A stretch of DNA of 64,000 nucleotides from Saccharina japonica (taxonomy: Eukaryota > Sar > Phaeophyceae > Laminariales > Laminariaceae): NCBI GenBank assembly GCA_008828725.1, contig MEHQ01002799.1, forward strand, positions 132,662 to 196,661, given 5' to 3'. The notes below the pieces were generated by a model. The model made no database searches. It was not told the DNA's origin and saw only the letters and a program-made list of their open reading frames with translations. A program made the translations under genes and the position numbers. This document shows, piece after piece, positions 24,001 to 32,018 of this stretch. Every line of letters starts with the position of its first letter. Within the stretch, counting starts at the first letter, position 1.

Positions 24001-27000
24001 GACCACTTTGAAGGCCTGTGATTGGTCTGGCCACATTTTTGGCGGTAGCGCCAGTTTTAGGTCCTTGAACAAAAATCTGGCGACGTCACCCTCTTCCACT
24101 GTTCATGGCGGTCAGTATGATACCAAATATGTGGCATTGGAGTTGCTATTGCATGCGGCATTCGTGACTGACAAAAAATTGAGTGATATGCCTGAACCAG
24201 CTCGTATATACTTTGTTTACTATAGTATAATCAATATAATAGATATGTATTCAGAACATATATCGGCCAATGCGCCGAGTAATTCGACACTATTAATGAA
24301 TGTCTTGACATGATCGCATCAACATTGGGAAGACGTCCATGCCCCTTTTATTTTCTGCGAGCCTACAACGCTGTGTTAACGAACGCCTGCTAAAGTACTA
24401 GAACAATGTATTGAGCAAATTTGGGACTTTAGGGGCGGAAATACCCTTCCGGGAAAATAGCGCCATGCATTTTGAGCGTTTGGAAACAAACTCTGGCATG
24501 GTTGTTCTTTATGGCAATCTGAAAACAAACGAGGATTGTCCCCTTTTTTTCGTGTGTCAGTTAAGGTCAAAGATGCCGAAAAAAAACGAAAAATAGTAAA
24601 ATTGACGAAAAAGCAAAAAAACAAGAAGGTCAGTCCTCTTTTCTTTCACATTTCCATGAAGGGCAAGAGTGCCAACTTGTGTGTCGCAACCCTCTCTCAG
24701 AAACCATGGCGCAAAGTTCCGGGGCCATAAAGTCCCGCCTGTCGTTCGAACCAGCTCGTGTGATACCTGGTACCACTGCTGGTACGTATATATGATAGTC
24801 ATATTCCTTTAGGGGACGGCATTATTATTGGTATACATTTGATTTGTCTAGTATTCAGGGATGATTGATGATTGTGATAGGTGTTTGTGAATTGTATGAT
24901 TGAACTAAAAGCTGCACATTGTCAGATGGCAAATGGAATAATAAATGTCACATACCTGGAATTTTTTGTTTTTAGTGTTTTACTTTGTTTTAGTACCCCC
25001 CCCTCTGTCGGCGTCTCGAAACTGGCTAATTTGTAGTGGAGTGCCAGGATTTTATGTTGAATGCACCCCTGCTTGCGCCAATCAAACCTTGACGCACAAA
25101 TAGCAAGCCACCTTTTCGTGTTTTTATTTTATTTGCCCCCCCACCCGACAAGGGTCCGGCTCAAACCTCGACCCCTCATAATAGCCACTAGGGAGAAGAT
25201 AGCCCCCAGGGGAATACAACATATAATACATCCTGCATGATGAGGACATATAAAACCCTTCAGTACGCGCGATCGAAGTATCACACTCAGCTAGCAAAGA
25301 TGAGTTTCGCCGAAATCCTCGATCGCACAGCTGTTTATTTTTTATTTTTTGAATTAACCATTTTTTTCAGGTTCACTTAATGTAGTTACCCAGTACATGA
25401 TTTGCATTGACCCCCTCTGCCTGTTCCCCGCCTAAAATCGATCTACTCTTCGGTTGCCCTTTTTCATTCCAGGGGGAAGCACGAGACGGGGTGTTTCAAA
25501 GGCCGAGTAGACCCCTCTTATTTCGGAGTTTTTCTTAAATTGACCTCTCTTGAACGTAGCCCCCCCTGTATGCATATTTGGTTCACATCTTGAAACGAAC
25601 ACGGTACCGCAAGTACCGGTAAAAGCCATTTTTTTTATTATTATTTTATCCTCCGGCGGATGTAAAAACAAAGCTTAAGCCCTCCACACTTCCACAGAAG
25701 CCATCATACCTCTACAAAGTGACATACACCTGCTGCCGCCTGGTATCATGCTTCGTACGTAGTACGGCAAGAAGCTTTGTAACCTCTGTACCCCACTGGC
25801 TGATCCATTGACGGCACAATATTCACTAAAAAGTCACACCTGGTCAGCATGCATCATGTACTACTACGGACGGGATAGTAATGCCCGTATGGGTACAGTA
25901 TTATAACACCGTACAGAGTGGTATCAATCTTGGTGAGGAATATTACTCCCGTTTACGAGTATTTACATCAGAGTCCAGACGCTAACGCTAACGCTGACAC
26001 TAACGCCAACGTTGACCCTAAACCGCTACCGCAAACACTACTGAAATACGACAGTATGTATGCCCCCCCCCCCCCTCACAAGAATATATGATATATTTAT
26101 AGGTTGGGTTGGCGTCGGTTGGCAACGACGCTGTAAAACACGCCACTCGCTGCGTGAGCTAGACAACCAGGGTGCCGTTTTTTTTTGTTATTTTTTTTTG
26201 GCGGTCACCAAAGCTGGCGGTCGAGTAGATCATTTGTGCGGGGTGGAGAACCTTTGTTCCGCACAAGGGGAATGGTCGTATCACGTAGTGTTAATATGGT
26301 AAGGCGTCCGCGAGGCAGTTACATAGTAAAACCCATTGCTGTCTCCGGAAGTGGCCACACCAGAAATTAAATTAACTCATTGAAGCTGTCGTCCATATGC
26401 AAGTCCGCCTCAGAGGCGGTTCTTAGCAGGATGCAGCTCACCCTCCATGCGACTCGCCCAATACCGAACACCTCACGGCGCTTCGCGCTTGGTGCTAGCA
26501 GTGTCTGCCTGGTCGGTGAAAACCCGACGTGCTCCGACCGGGCATTGTAGGGATGTGAGGGTCTATGGTCATACGACTACGGCCATGCATGAATACCGAG
26601 TACCCCCCCCCCCCTCCCCCTACTAACCCTAACCCTAACCCTACCGTGGCAAAATATTGTTAACCCCTAACGCTAATCCTAACCCTAACGCTAACCCTAA
26701 CCCTAACGCTAACCCCAACCCTTACGCCAACCCTGACCTCAACGCTAACCCAAACCCTAACGCTAACCCTGGCGCTAACCCCGACCCTAATGCATCAGTG
26801 AACGGCGTGCTGCCGTGTATGTGAAGGAGGTAGCCGACGCCCTGAGCTACTGCCACTCTAAGCACGTCATCCACCGCGACCTCAAGCCAGAGAACCTGCT
26901 GGTTGGCCACAACGGAGAGGTCAGTTGTAAGCCATACAATGAATGACAACATGCTACCTTAAGGTAGAGGTGCACCACTTTGTTTCTGAGGGTATTTGGC

Positions 27001-30000
27001 CACTTGAGGAGAAGCTCTACACTAATAGTAAGTAAAAAAACTGATTTTGAAGAAAAAAACGAAAAGTACAACCAGGCGAACAATTCCATGGTATGGCCTG
27101 CATAGGTATGCATTAAAAAAAAAAATCATATTGCAAAAAAAACATAATGGTATTTCGACGATTTTGGGTTAACCCTTTTAGAACTGCAGTCCCGTTTTGG
27201 GGACAAATTACTTAGAATTAGAGTGGTTTGTCCCCATAACGGGACTGCAGTTCTAAAAGGGTTAAGGAGCCTTTTGTAGGTCATTCAGAAAAAAAACTGC
27301 CTTAGAAGGCAAAAAATGTACAGGAGTACCCCTATCGTGGCACGGGTCACACACTTACTTGACCATGATTGACTTTTCATGATGAATTATTACATATCAT
27401 TATTCCAGGCTTGTCTTCCGACAATGTACAGCATGATGGTCAGTGCACTACTGTATTCTCGTCGTTTTTCTTGTATGATACGTTCGGCGATTTTCTTGAA
27501 TGCCCGTCGGTTTTCTTGCGTGATATGTCCGTCGTCGGTTTTCTTGAATGCCCGTCGGTTTCTCTCGTATCTTCTCGTCGATTTTTTTGTGTATAGCTTT
27601 TTCCATCTTTTTGTTTCTTCAAGTTTCGGCGGTTTCTTGTACGGCAGTACCAACCAGTATAACAGGTTCGCCTGTCATCTTGCTGGGATTTTTCTTGTTG
27701 TGGTTGGATTGAAACAGCTCAAGGTCGCGGGCTTCGCTCGGGGGGTCAGTGCACGCTCCGTCCTGTGCCAGGAGCCAGACGTTTTGCGGCACGCTCCGTG
27801 GCACCTTACAGTAGTCGGGCTTCTTCACTTTTTCCGTCGGTTTTCTTGTCTGTTCGTCGGTTTTTTTGTGCCGGTGAAATTTTGCAAACATCTAACCATC
27901 GCCGACTTCGGACGGTCAGCGCACGCACGCTCCGCCCAACAGGCGTCATACTTTTTTCGGCGACACGTTCAACGTATCTTCGTCGGTTTTCTGAACTTTT
28001 CGTTGGTGTTATCTCCTCTGTCCGTCGGTTTTATTTCCTCCACCTTTCCTTCGGTCGGTGTTGTCTCCTCTGTTCGTCGGTTTCCTTTCCTCCTGTACGT
28101 GTTGGTCGGTTTTCTTGTGGCCGGTGGAATTTTTCAAACAGCTGAAGATTGCGGATTTCGGGTGGTCAGTGCACGCTCCGTCCAACAGGCGCCAGACGTT
28201 CTGCGGCACGCTCGACTACCTGCCCCCGGAGATGGTGGAGGGAAAGGTAAGCCCTACCCTTGTCGCTGTTCGCCATTTAGCCAATGAGCGAGCTCAATGC
28301 TATCAGTGAGTCACCCAACATCTCCGATAAGTATTGTAAGCCAAGCCCGACAAACAGTAAAATGGGCTTGCAAATATCAGTATGCAATATACAAGTATGT
28401 ATAACACTGGACGATACAAATATATTGGGTACGAGCTCAGTGGAACAGCCTCGTAATATGGGGAAACGTTTGGGCTAAAAAGTGAAACGCCTACCGCGGC
28501 AGCATTTTTTTCAATTTCATGGGTCGGGTCGGGTCGGGTCGGGTCGGGTCGGGTCGGGTCAAGAGATTATCACACTCTCCCGGATCGGGTCGGGTCCGGT
28601 CGGGTTAAGAGACTGTCAAACTCTCACGAACCGGATCGGGTCGGGTCGGATCGGGTCACCCTTACCCGGCCCGACCCGTACTGATCTGCGAGGTTTGACC
28701 CGACCGGTGAACAGCCCTGTTTATTTTTCTATTTGTGGCCTAAATTACCCTCTGCCTTCCCCGCTTCCCCCCGGCATCATTGCTGTTTCTACGGCAGGAT
28801 CACGACGAAGCTGTGGACATCTGGGCCCTGGGTGTGCTTATGTACGAGCTGCTCGTGGGAAACCCCCCTTTCGATGCTCAGGGCAACAGCGCCACCTACC
28901 GCCGCATCGTCAAGGTCGACATCCGTTACCCCCATGTGCGTACTTTTGAGCAATCCGACGGTAGAGGTGGTGGTGCCTTATAAAGGTGGTACCTTATCTT
29001 ATGGGCTCCTTATGTGAGGAGCTCAATATCTTAACCGAAACATAATCTGAGCAACGCCACATAAGGGTGGTGCCTTATTCTATGAGCTCCTCTTAATGTG
29101 AGGAGCTCATCATCTTAACCGAAACACGATTTGAGCAATGTTACGGTAGCGGTGGTGGTGCCTTGTAAGGGTGACGCCTTATTGTCTGAGCTCAATGTCT
29201 CACCCGAAATCGTTACGCTCGTACTTCGAATAAGTTTTTTTTCCACACAACCCGGCCAGCATTTCTATGCGCTAGTCCTATAAACCAAATAGACTATGGT
29301 AGTAAAATGATCATACCTACTATTACGGAAGACCATAGTAAATAGGACCTACGGTACACGCATACTAAACTCTTTTTTTTACCAACAATATATGGTTATT
29401 TTTACTATTAATATGGTCCCCCGTAATAACCAGTAGTTGCTTACTTGAGGAGTATACTAAAGTAATAACCGGTCAGAAAAAATTGCCTCAGAAGGCAAAA
29501 ATGGTACCACTACCGTGGGAATGCTCTTTTTAGCGGATTCGTTTTGACTATTAATAACCAAAACGGAAGTCGCGAATTAATCGTGACATAGAAGACGAGC
29601 CATTTTTCGTCCAAGTGTGTTGTTCTTGTCACGAATCTCGTGACACCGAAAGAGTTTTGAAAAACGAAAAACTCCAAGGAAATTGGTGCCACGAGTCCTG
29701 AAGGCCAAAACCGTGAAAAAAAAGGCAAGAAAGCTACTAAAATACAAAAAAACAAAACGCGCGACATGTCGCTTCTACATTCTATCTGTACACATGTTAC
29801 GGTTCGGGCACTTTGTTGTTGTTACCAATCGTGATTGTTTTTGCGTTCGTTATAAATGGCTCGCAAGTGCCGATTTGAATATATCTAAGGGCCATTCTTA
29901 TCGGAGCCACGAATTTTCAAAAATCCCAATATTGTTTCCACGCAATTTTCTGTATTCCCCCTTTTTCCATCCCCCCCCCCCCAAATAGTGGAATGCGAAG

Positions 30001-30312
30001 CCTTCCAAACAGTTTGTCCTCTGAAGAATTTCCAAACCTTAGAAAAGTTTCCTGTTTTTCCTGTTTTTCCTGTTTTTCTTGGAAAAAAATATTGGAAACT
30101 TGGGAAAACAGTTGCTCGATAAGAATGGCCCTAAAAAGGCTTTACCCTTAACCCTGCTGTGCTTTTACTTTCTGCTTGTCCTGTCCCCGCAGCACGTTAC
30201 CCCCGCAGCTCGCGACCTCATCGGGAAGCTCGTCCGCAAGGCTCCTGCCGACCGACTCCCGCTCGAGTTGGTGCCGCAGCATCCTTGGATCGTCAAGTTC
30301 ACTTCGAACTAA
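14874..30312 (+). CDS. Aurora-type Ser/Thr protein kinase (7 exons)
   Basis: Seven exons (14874-15050, 17259-17359, 21720-21818, 26799-26919, 28142-28246, 28798-28935, 30193-30312) join in frame to about 286 residues ending at TAA. All kinase motifs are present: Gly loop GQGKFGKV, the VAMK lysine, an alpha-C helix in [16 protein letters not shown], catalytic [20 protein letters not shown], the activation-loop Thr in [29 protein letters not shown] and a final HPWI. The [10 protein letters not shown] and [11 protein letters not shown] signatures are diagnostic of Aurora kinases, which phosphorylate spindle and chromosomal targets in mitosis. Whether it is A-like or B-like cannot be told. A Gly/Ser/Arg-rich stretch precedes the kinase domain. 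No in-frame ATG lies in the first exon, so at least one 5' exon is missing. All six introns are GT-AG and together hold almost 15 kb of repeats. Confidence 0.93.
15460..16135. mobile_element. Two family C elements in tandem
   Basis: Copies at about 15461-15705 and 15933-16135, each with CACACGTCGGAC-like or CACGTCGGACAG-like ends and the AACATGA-GATCATACAGAT core. They lie in the first recognised Aurora intron. Between them is an unassigned 230-bp stretch. Confidence 0.6.
16150..16370. repeat. Degenerate tandem repeat with TTAGGG-like words
   Basis: About five units of roughly 45 bp containing TTGGTCTGATTGGCTTAGGG and variants. The TTAGGG words may be coincidental or a drifted telomere-like array. 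Confidence 0.7.
16548..16655. mobile_element. MITE related to family B
   Basis: Inverted ends CACGGGGGAAAATAGCAATC and GATTGCTATGGTCCCCCGTA, i.e. the same outer bases as family B but an AGCAATCAGGACC inner terminus. A subfamily with similar ends appears near 1375-1580, 51000-51085 and 61309-61410. Confidence 0.65.
17259..17359 (+). CDS. Aurora exon with alpha-C helix
   Basis: Acceptor TCGAGCAG. Encodes [20 protein letters not shown], which contains the alpha-C Glu, and ends CGCAT before GTGAGT in phase 2. At 101 nt it is easily missed by open-frame scans. Confidence 0.92.
17461..17540. mobile_element. Stowaway-like MITE (family H), worn copy
   Basis: Contains CTGTCCCAAAATATAGG and a worn right end. 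Its better-preserved relatives at 44845-44927 and 44959-45040 define the family. Confidence 0.5.
17900..18500. mobile_element. Cluster of MITE B-like elements
   Basis: The best copy is 18358-18488, with ACGGGGGACCATAGTAAA at the left and TACGTATGGTTCCTCCGTGA at the right. Upstream lie related fragments carrying GGGGTGGGCTAATG and AGTAATCAG (17925-18275). No coding sequence. Confidence 0.55.
18825..19103. mobile_element. Family C element, well-preserved copy
   Basis: Left end CACACCTCGGACAGATCGTC and right end GATCTGTCCGAAGTGTGA are clear inverted repeats. The inside carries repeated CATACAGAT words and AACATGAGCTAGATCATA. Confidence 0.75.
19284..19384. mobile_element. MITE family B
   Basis: Ends ATAGTAAATAGGACCAAATA and TATTTACTATGGTCCCCCGT are near-perfect inverted partners. 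About 100 bp. Confidence 0.75.
20646..20742. mobile_element. Palindromic MITE family D
   Basis: A foldback of about 95 bp with CTGCAGTCCCGTTTTGGGGA on one arm and the complementary GGTCCCCAAAGCGGGACT on the other. The better copy is 27169-27265. Diverged relatives lie near 2530-2615, 6860-6945, 20866-20940 and 45868-45950. Confidence 0.7.
20990..21110 (+). repeat. Dispersed repeat K (fragment)
   Basis: Carries GGTGCTCCGTCTCGAAAGGG and GGCAAGCAACAAATGAGTAC and ends in a C run. Other copies are at 15215-15270, 44000-44140 and, inverted and longer, 54175-54420. Like repeat A it ends GAGTAC plus C run, so A and K share a 3' end. Confidence 0.6.
21112..21670 (+). repeat. Dispersed repeat A, near full length
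   Basis: Begins at the C run that closes the preceding K element and ends in a C run 50 bp before an Aurora exon. It includes the GGTTGGGTTGGCGTCGGTTG head and the CCCGGCAGTGTATGGGATGC tail. Confidence 0.75.
21720..21818 (+). CDS. Aurora exon with hinge region
   Basis: Encodes [20 protein letters not shown] and ELYKSLV. Hinge and N-lobe strands 4-5 are as in Aurora kinases. It starts in phase 2, fitting the preceding exon, and ends TG before GTGAGA. An A-family repeat ends about 50 bp upstream of the acceptor. Confidence 0.92.
22330..22515 (-). repeat. Repeat A tail, inverted
   Basis: Inverted copy of the A-family tail (CTCATGCCATGCATG, GCATCCCTACG, GTCGGGGTTTCATCGACCAG) inside an Aurora intron. 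Confidence 0.6.
22681..22774. mobile_element. Stowaway-like MITE (family H)
   Basis: Left end CACTCTGTACCGAAATATAAG and right end ATATTTAGGGACAGATTGGT form inverted repeats around an A/T-rich 45-bp centre. Confidence 0.6.
22880..23060 (-). repeat. Family F SINE-like body
   Basis: Matches the body of the element at 1640-1800 in the same orientation, with TCGCGCGAGT-type and CTCGATAAAAATGCAAGGCA-type landmarks on the minus strand. The sequence between it and the tRNA at 23246 includes an inverted repeat A head. Confidence 0.55.
23235..23240 (-). terminator. Pol III terminator of tRNA-Gly
   Basis: Six A on the plus strand give TTTTTT on the minus strand, five bases after the tRNA 3' end. This is the usual RNA polymerase III stop and supports a live tRNA gene. 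Confidence 0.6.
23246..23316 (-). tRNA. tRNA-Gly (anticodon UCC)
   Basis: 71 nt that fold into a full cloverleaf. The acceptor stem ACGCATG pairs with TATGCGT (one G-U), the D arm contains box A TGGTGTAGTGG, and the anticodon stem AAACC/GGTTT encloses the loop CTTCCAA with anticodon TCC. The T arm CGGAG-TTCGATT-CTCCG is perfect (box B), and A is the discriminator. A T run follows at once. The first pair is A-U, whereas nuclear tRNA-Gly normally starts with G-C, so a tRNA-derived element head is the alternative. It lies inside an Aurora intron on the opposite strand. Confidence 0.75.
23493..23768. mobile_element. Foldback element with about 85-bp arms
   Basis: The arm at about 23497-23585 (GATAGACCCTGAAATTTGGC) is the inverted complement of the arm at 23680-23765, with few mismatches, around a T/A-rich loop of about 90 bp. 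It could be a foldback MITE. A transcript of the intron would form a long hairpin. Confidence 0.7.
23770..25975. other. Intron interior, unassigned
   Basis: Part of the Aurora intron before the HRD exon. Low-complexity A/T-rich stretches and short ORFs that resemble no family I know. A region at 24370-24770 shares style (poly-A-rich, ACGAAAAA) with 29500-29760, but I cannot define ends. Confidence 0.4.
25976..26797. repeat. Telomere-like CCCTAA array split by a repeat A insertion
   Basis: Degenerate CTAACGCTAACCCTAACCC-type repeats occupy 25976-26036 and 26625-26790. A near-complete repeat A copy with C-run ends (26045-26615) lies between them. The right half runs to within a few bases of the acceptor CATCAG of the Aurora HRD exon. 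Confidence 0.8.
26799..26919 (+). CDS. Aurora exon with HRD catalytic loop
   Basis: Encodes [20 protein letters not shown] and [11 protein letters not shown], the catalytic loop. The acceptor CATCAG directly follows a telomere-like CTAACCC array. Donor GTCAGT, phase 0. Confidence 0.93.
26945..27170. mobile_element. Family E element
   Basis: Begins ATGCTACCTTAAGGTAGAGG and ends near ATTTCGACGATTTTGGG. Inverted relative to the copies at 2440-2820 and 31530-31770. Confidence 0.6.
27169..27265. mobile_element. Palindromic MITE family D, best copy
   Basis: Starts TTAACCCTTTTAGAACTGCA and ends with the exact complement (TGCAGTTCTAAAAGGGTTAA). The arms include GTCCCGTTTTGGGGACAAA. It abuts the family E element without a gap. 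Confidence 0.85.
27713..27812 (+). pseudogene. Decayed duplicate of the Aurora DFG exon, copy 1
   Basis: Aligns with the true exon at 28142-28246 at DNA level, including the acceptor-like AAACAG and the shared block GTCAGTGCACGCTCCGTCC. DFG has become GFA, the frame shifts after it, and no donor-like end is preserved. It lies 430 bp upstream of the functional exon, embedded in a CGTCGGTTTTCTTG minisatellite. Confidence 0.75.
27862..27980 (+). pseudogene. Decayed duplicate of the Aurora DFG exon, copy 2
   Basis: Second copy, including the upstream GCCGGTGAAATTTTGCAAACA. It retains IADFG but has lost the acceptor AG (CAT in place of CAG) and gained a 4-base insertion that breaks the frame after SAHA. 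It is less decayed at the DFG than copy 1. Confidence 0.75.
28142..28246 (+). CDS. Aurora exon with DFG and activation loop
   Basis: Encodes [20 protein letters not shown] and [15 protein letters not shown]. The Thr in RRQTF corresponds to the autophosphorylated activation-loop Thr of Aurora kinases. Acceptor CAAACAG, donor GTAAGC, phase 0 on both sides. Confidence 0.95.
28515..28690. repeat. (GGGTC)n array
   Basis: At least seven uninterrupted GGGTC units, then dispersed ones, followed by complementary CCCGACC units. Four or more G-triplets separated by TC fit a G-quadruplex pattern. The unit recurs at 31300-31380, 46280-46470, 47370-47495 and 56330-56460, each time with TGAGATTTT-like flanks, so it is part of a dispersed element. 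Confidence 0.8.
28798..28935 (+). CDS. Aurora exon with C-lobe helices
   Basis: 46 codons encoding [20 protein letters not shown] and NPPFDA onward (alpha-F and alpha-G). Acceptor ACGGCAG, donor GTGCGT, phase 0. Confidence 0.93.
28960..29260. repeat. Short tandem duplication in Aurora intron 6
   Basis: Three related units containing GGTGGTGCCTTAT and GAGGAGCTCAA. A related stretch is at 7330-7400. No coding frame. Confidence 0.55.
29322..29432. mobile_element. MITE family B
   Basis: Left end GAAGACCATAGTAAATAGGACC and right end ATATGGTCCCCCGTAATAA; about 110 bp, in the last Aurora intron. Confidence 0.65.
29887..30135. mobile_element. MITE family G
   Basis: Inverted ends TAAGGGCCATTCTTATCG and GATAAGAATGGCCCTA with an A/T-rich centre containing AATGCGAAGCCTTCCAAA. 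A second copy with longer matching ends is at 31769-32018. It ends 57 bp before the last Aurora exon. Confidence 0.8.
30193..30312 (+). CDS. Aurora last exon
   Basis: Encodes [20 protein letters not shown] and QHPWIVKF and ends at TAA (30310-30312). Acceptor CCCCGCAG has a good pyrimidine tract. No polyadenylation signal is obvious downstream. Confidence 0.93.
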   Translation, partial: HVTPAARDLIGKLVRKAPADRLPLELVPQHPWIVKFTSN

Positions 30313-31768
30313 AAACCGCTGTACCCGTAGTACTTGGTACACATGGCGGCCATCGTCAATTTCACTTCACTCCCAGCTACACCGCTGTTGTACCTGGTGT
30401 ATAGATAGCACCGAGGAACACTGTGTTCATAGGTCGAGAGCATCATTGAAGGCTCCTGTCTGCACATGCACCATGGGAACTTTCCGTGCCCTCATCGGGA
30501 AATTTCGCTTTTTTTTCTCTATAGTATATAGGAAATTTATGTTTGTCCATGAGAAGTTTCTGTTTTAGACTCAGTATACGTAGGAATTTCTGTGTCTCAA
30601 TTTGGAAAGTTCTGGCTCCATGGGTGATGCCAACTCTCGCTGGCCTTGTAGGCGCGACTGCTGACCCGAGGTAGCGGCTGCTCGACTCACGATAGTGATA
30701 GTAATACGAGGCGCTATGGCTAAATCAGAACCCACGATAGACGCGAAAAAAAATGTATACCCACGTCTGTTTAGACACCACGTTTGGTTCTGGTTACTAC
30801 TGTATTAGTACTAAAATATGTATTACTACTGTATGTCCCGCCGTAATGGTGGTTTGCTTTCGTGTGTGTGTTGGCAAAATTGTAGCTGCATATATTGTCG
30901 AGTTGGGACTGCTGTACGATAGCTTGATTTTTTTCTGTGATATAGCTTTGGCAGCGTCTCGCGAGCGGGCCAAGAGGAGTCGATGAGAGAGAGAGGGCTC
31001 GTAGTAAGAAAACGACCCCGGCGGCAAGAGGGAGCCAGGCTGAAATTGATTGACAGGAAAATACGAAATTCGGGGTTTCGACATTATATGCACAACGCGC
31101 CCATTTCTTAAATAAATACCTAAACCACCGAAATAATGCCATACTGCTTTAACTCCCCACGTTCCCACGCACGCCGGGCGTTCTATACACGGTATAGGTC
31201 ACCATCCCAGCACGTAAAACGTTTTGCACTGCAGTTTTACCGGGACTACCCGCGGGTCATGACGACCATACCCGCGGGCCGAGATATATATACAGGAGCT
31301 CGTCACAAACTCACGGGTCGGGACGGGGGATCGAGTCAGGAAGTGTTCGAAATCTATAACGGGTCGGGTCTACTAATAGTCGGTTCCTATTATAGCCGCC
31401 CCCTTCGTCAGCCTATATTTTGTTAACGCGCGGTGCTCCACGCGATGGCTGCTGTCACATCGTCACAGGTGGAACGGGGGTGAAATTTCCGGGCGCGCCC
31501 GTGCTGCGATGATAGAGGTTGTACGTGTAGCCCTTTTTGGCTGAAACGTTGTCGGAATGACGGGGTTCCAAAATCGTCGTAATTTCATTATTTTTTTTGT
31601 ATTTTTCGTTGCAATACGTGTATGTTTCGTTGTAAGCTTAGGCCATGGATGGGATTGCTCACCGGGCAGCACTACTTTTGTTTTCCTCCAAAATCGGTTT
31701 TCGGGTGAGAGGCATAGATAGGTCTACTCGACGAGTGACCACACCCTCAGAAAAAAAATGGTGCACCT

Positions 31769-32018
31769 CTAAGGGTCGTTCTTATCGAGCAACTTTTTTC
31801 CAAAATTTCCAAATATTTTTTTTGCGCAATTTTTAGGACTTCCATATTTTCCAAAAATATTTTCCAAATTTTGGAATGCGAAGCCTTCCAAATATTTTGC
31901 CCTCTGTAAAAATTCCTAATTTCCAAATAAATCCTGTTTTTTCTTGATTATGCTTTTTTTTTTGGAATTTTTTTTTGGAAATTTTGGAAAAAAGTTGCTC
32001 GATAAGAACGACCCTAAC
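31769..32018. mobile_element. MITE family G, best copy
   Basis: TIRs of about 40 bp beginning AGGGTCGTTCTTATCGAGCA, mirrored at the right end by GCTCGATAAGAACGACCCTA. The interior shares AATGCGAAGCCTTCCAAATA with the copy at 29887. Confidence 0.85.

Larger units (their letters stand above)
27465..28130. repeat. CGTCGGTTTTCTTG minisatellite
   Basis: Irregular tandem repetition of (C)GTCGGTTTTCTTG-type units, interrupted by two decayed DFG exon copies and running up to the acceptor of the real exon. Together they suggest repeated tandem duplication of a unit containing the exon and its pyrimidine tract. Confidence 0.7.

Noticed and set aside
26625-26790. Chromosome end
   Set aside because: The CCCTAA-like array is short, degenerate, interrupted and lies inside a gene; it is interstitial.
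27379-28287. 302-codon open frame in an Aurora intron
   Set aside because: It is explained by a stop-poor T/C/G minisatellite running through two decayed exon copies into the real DFG exon; residues outside the real exon match nothing.
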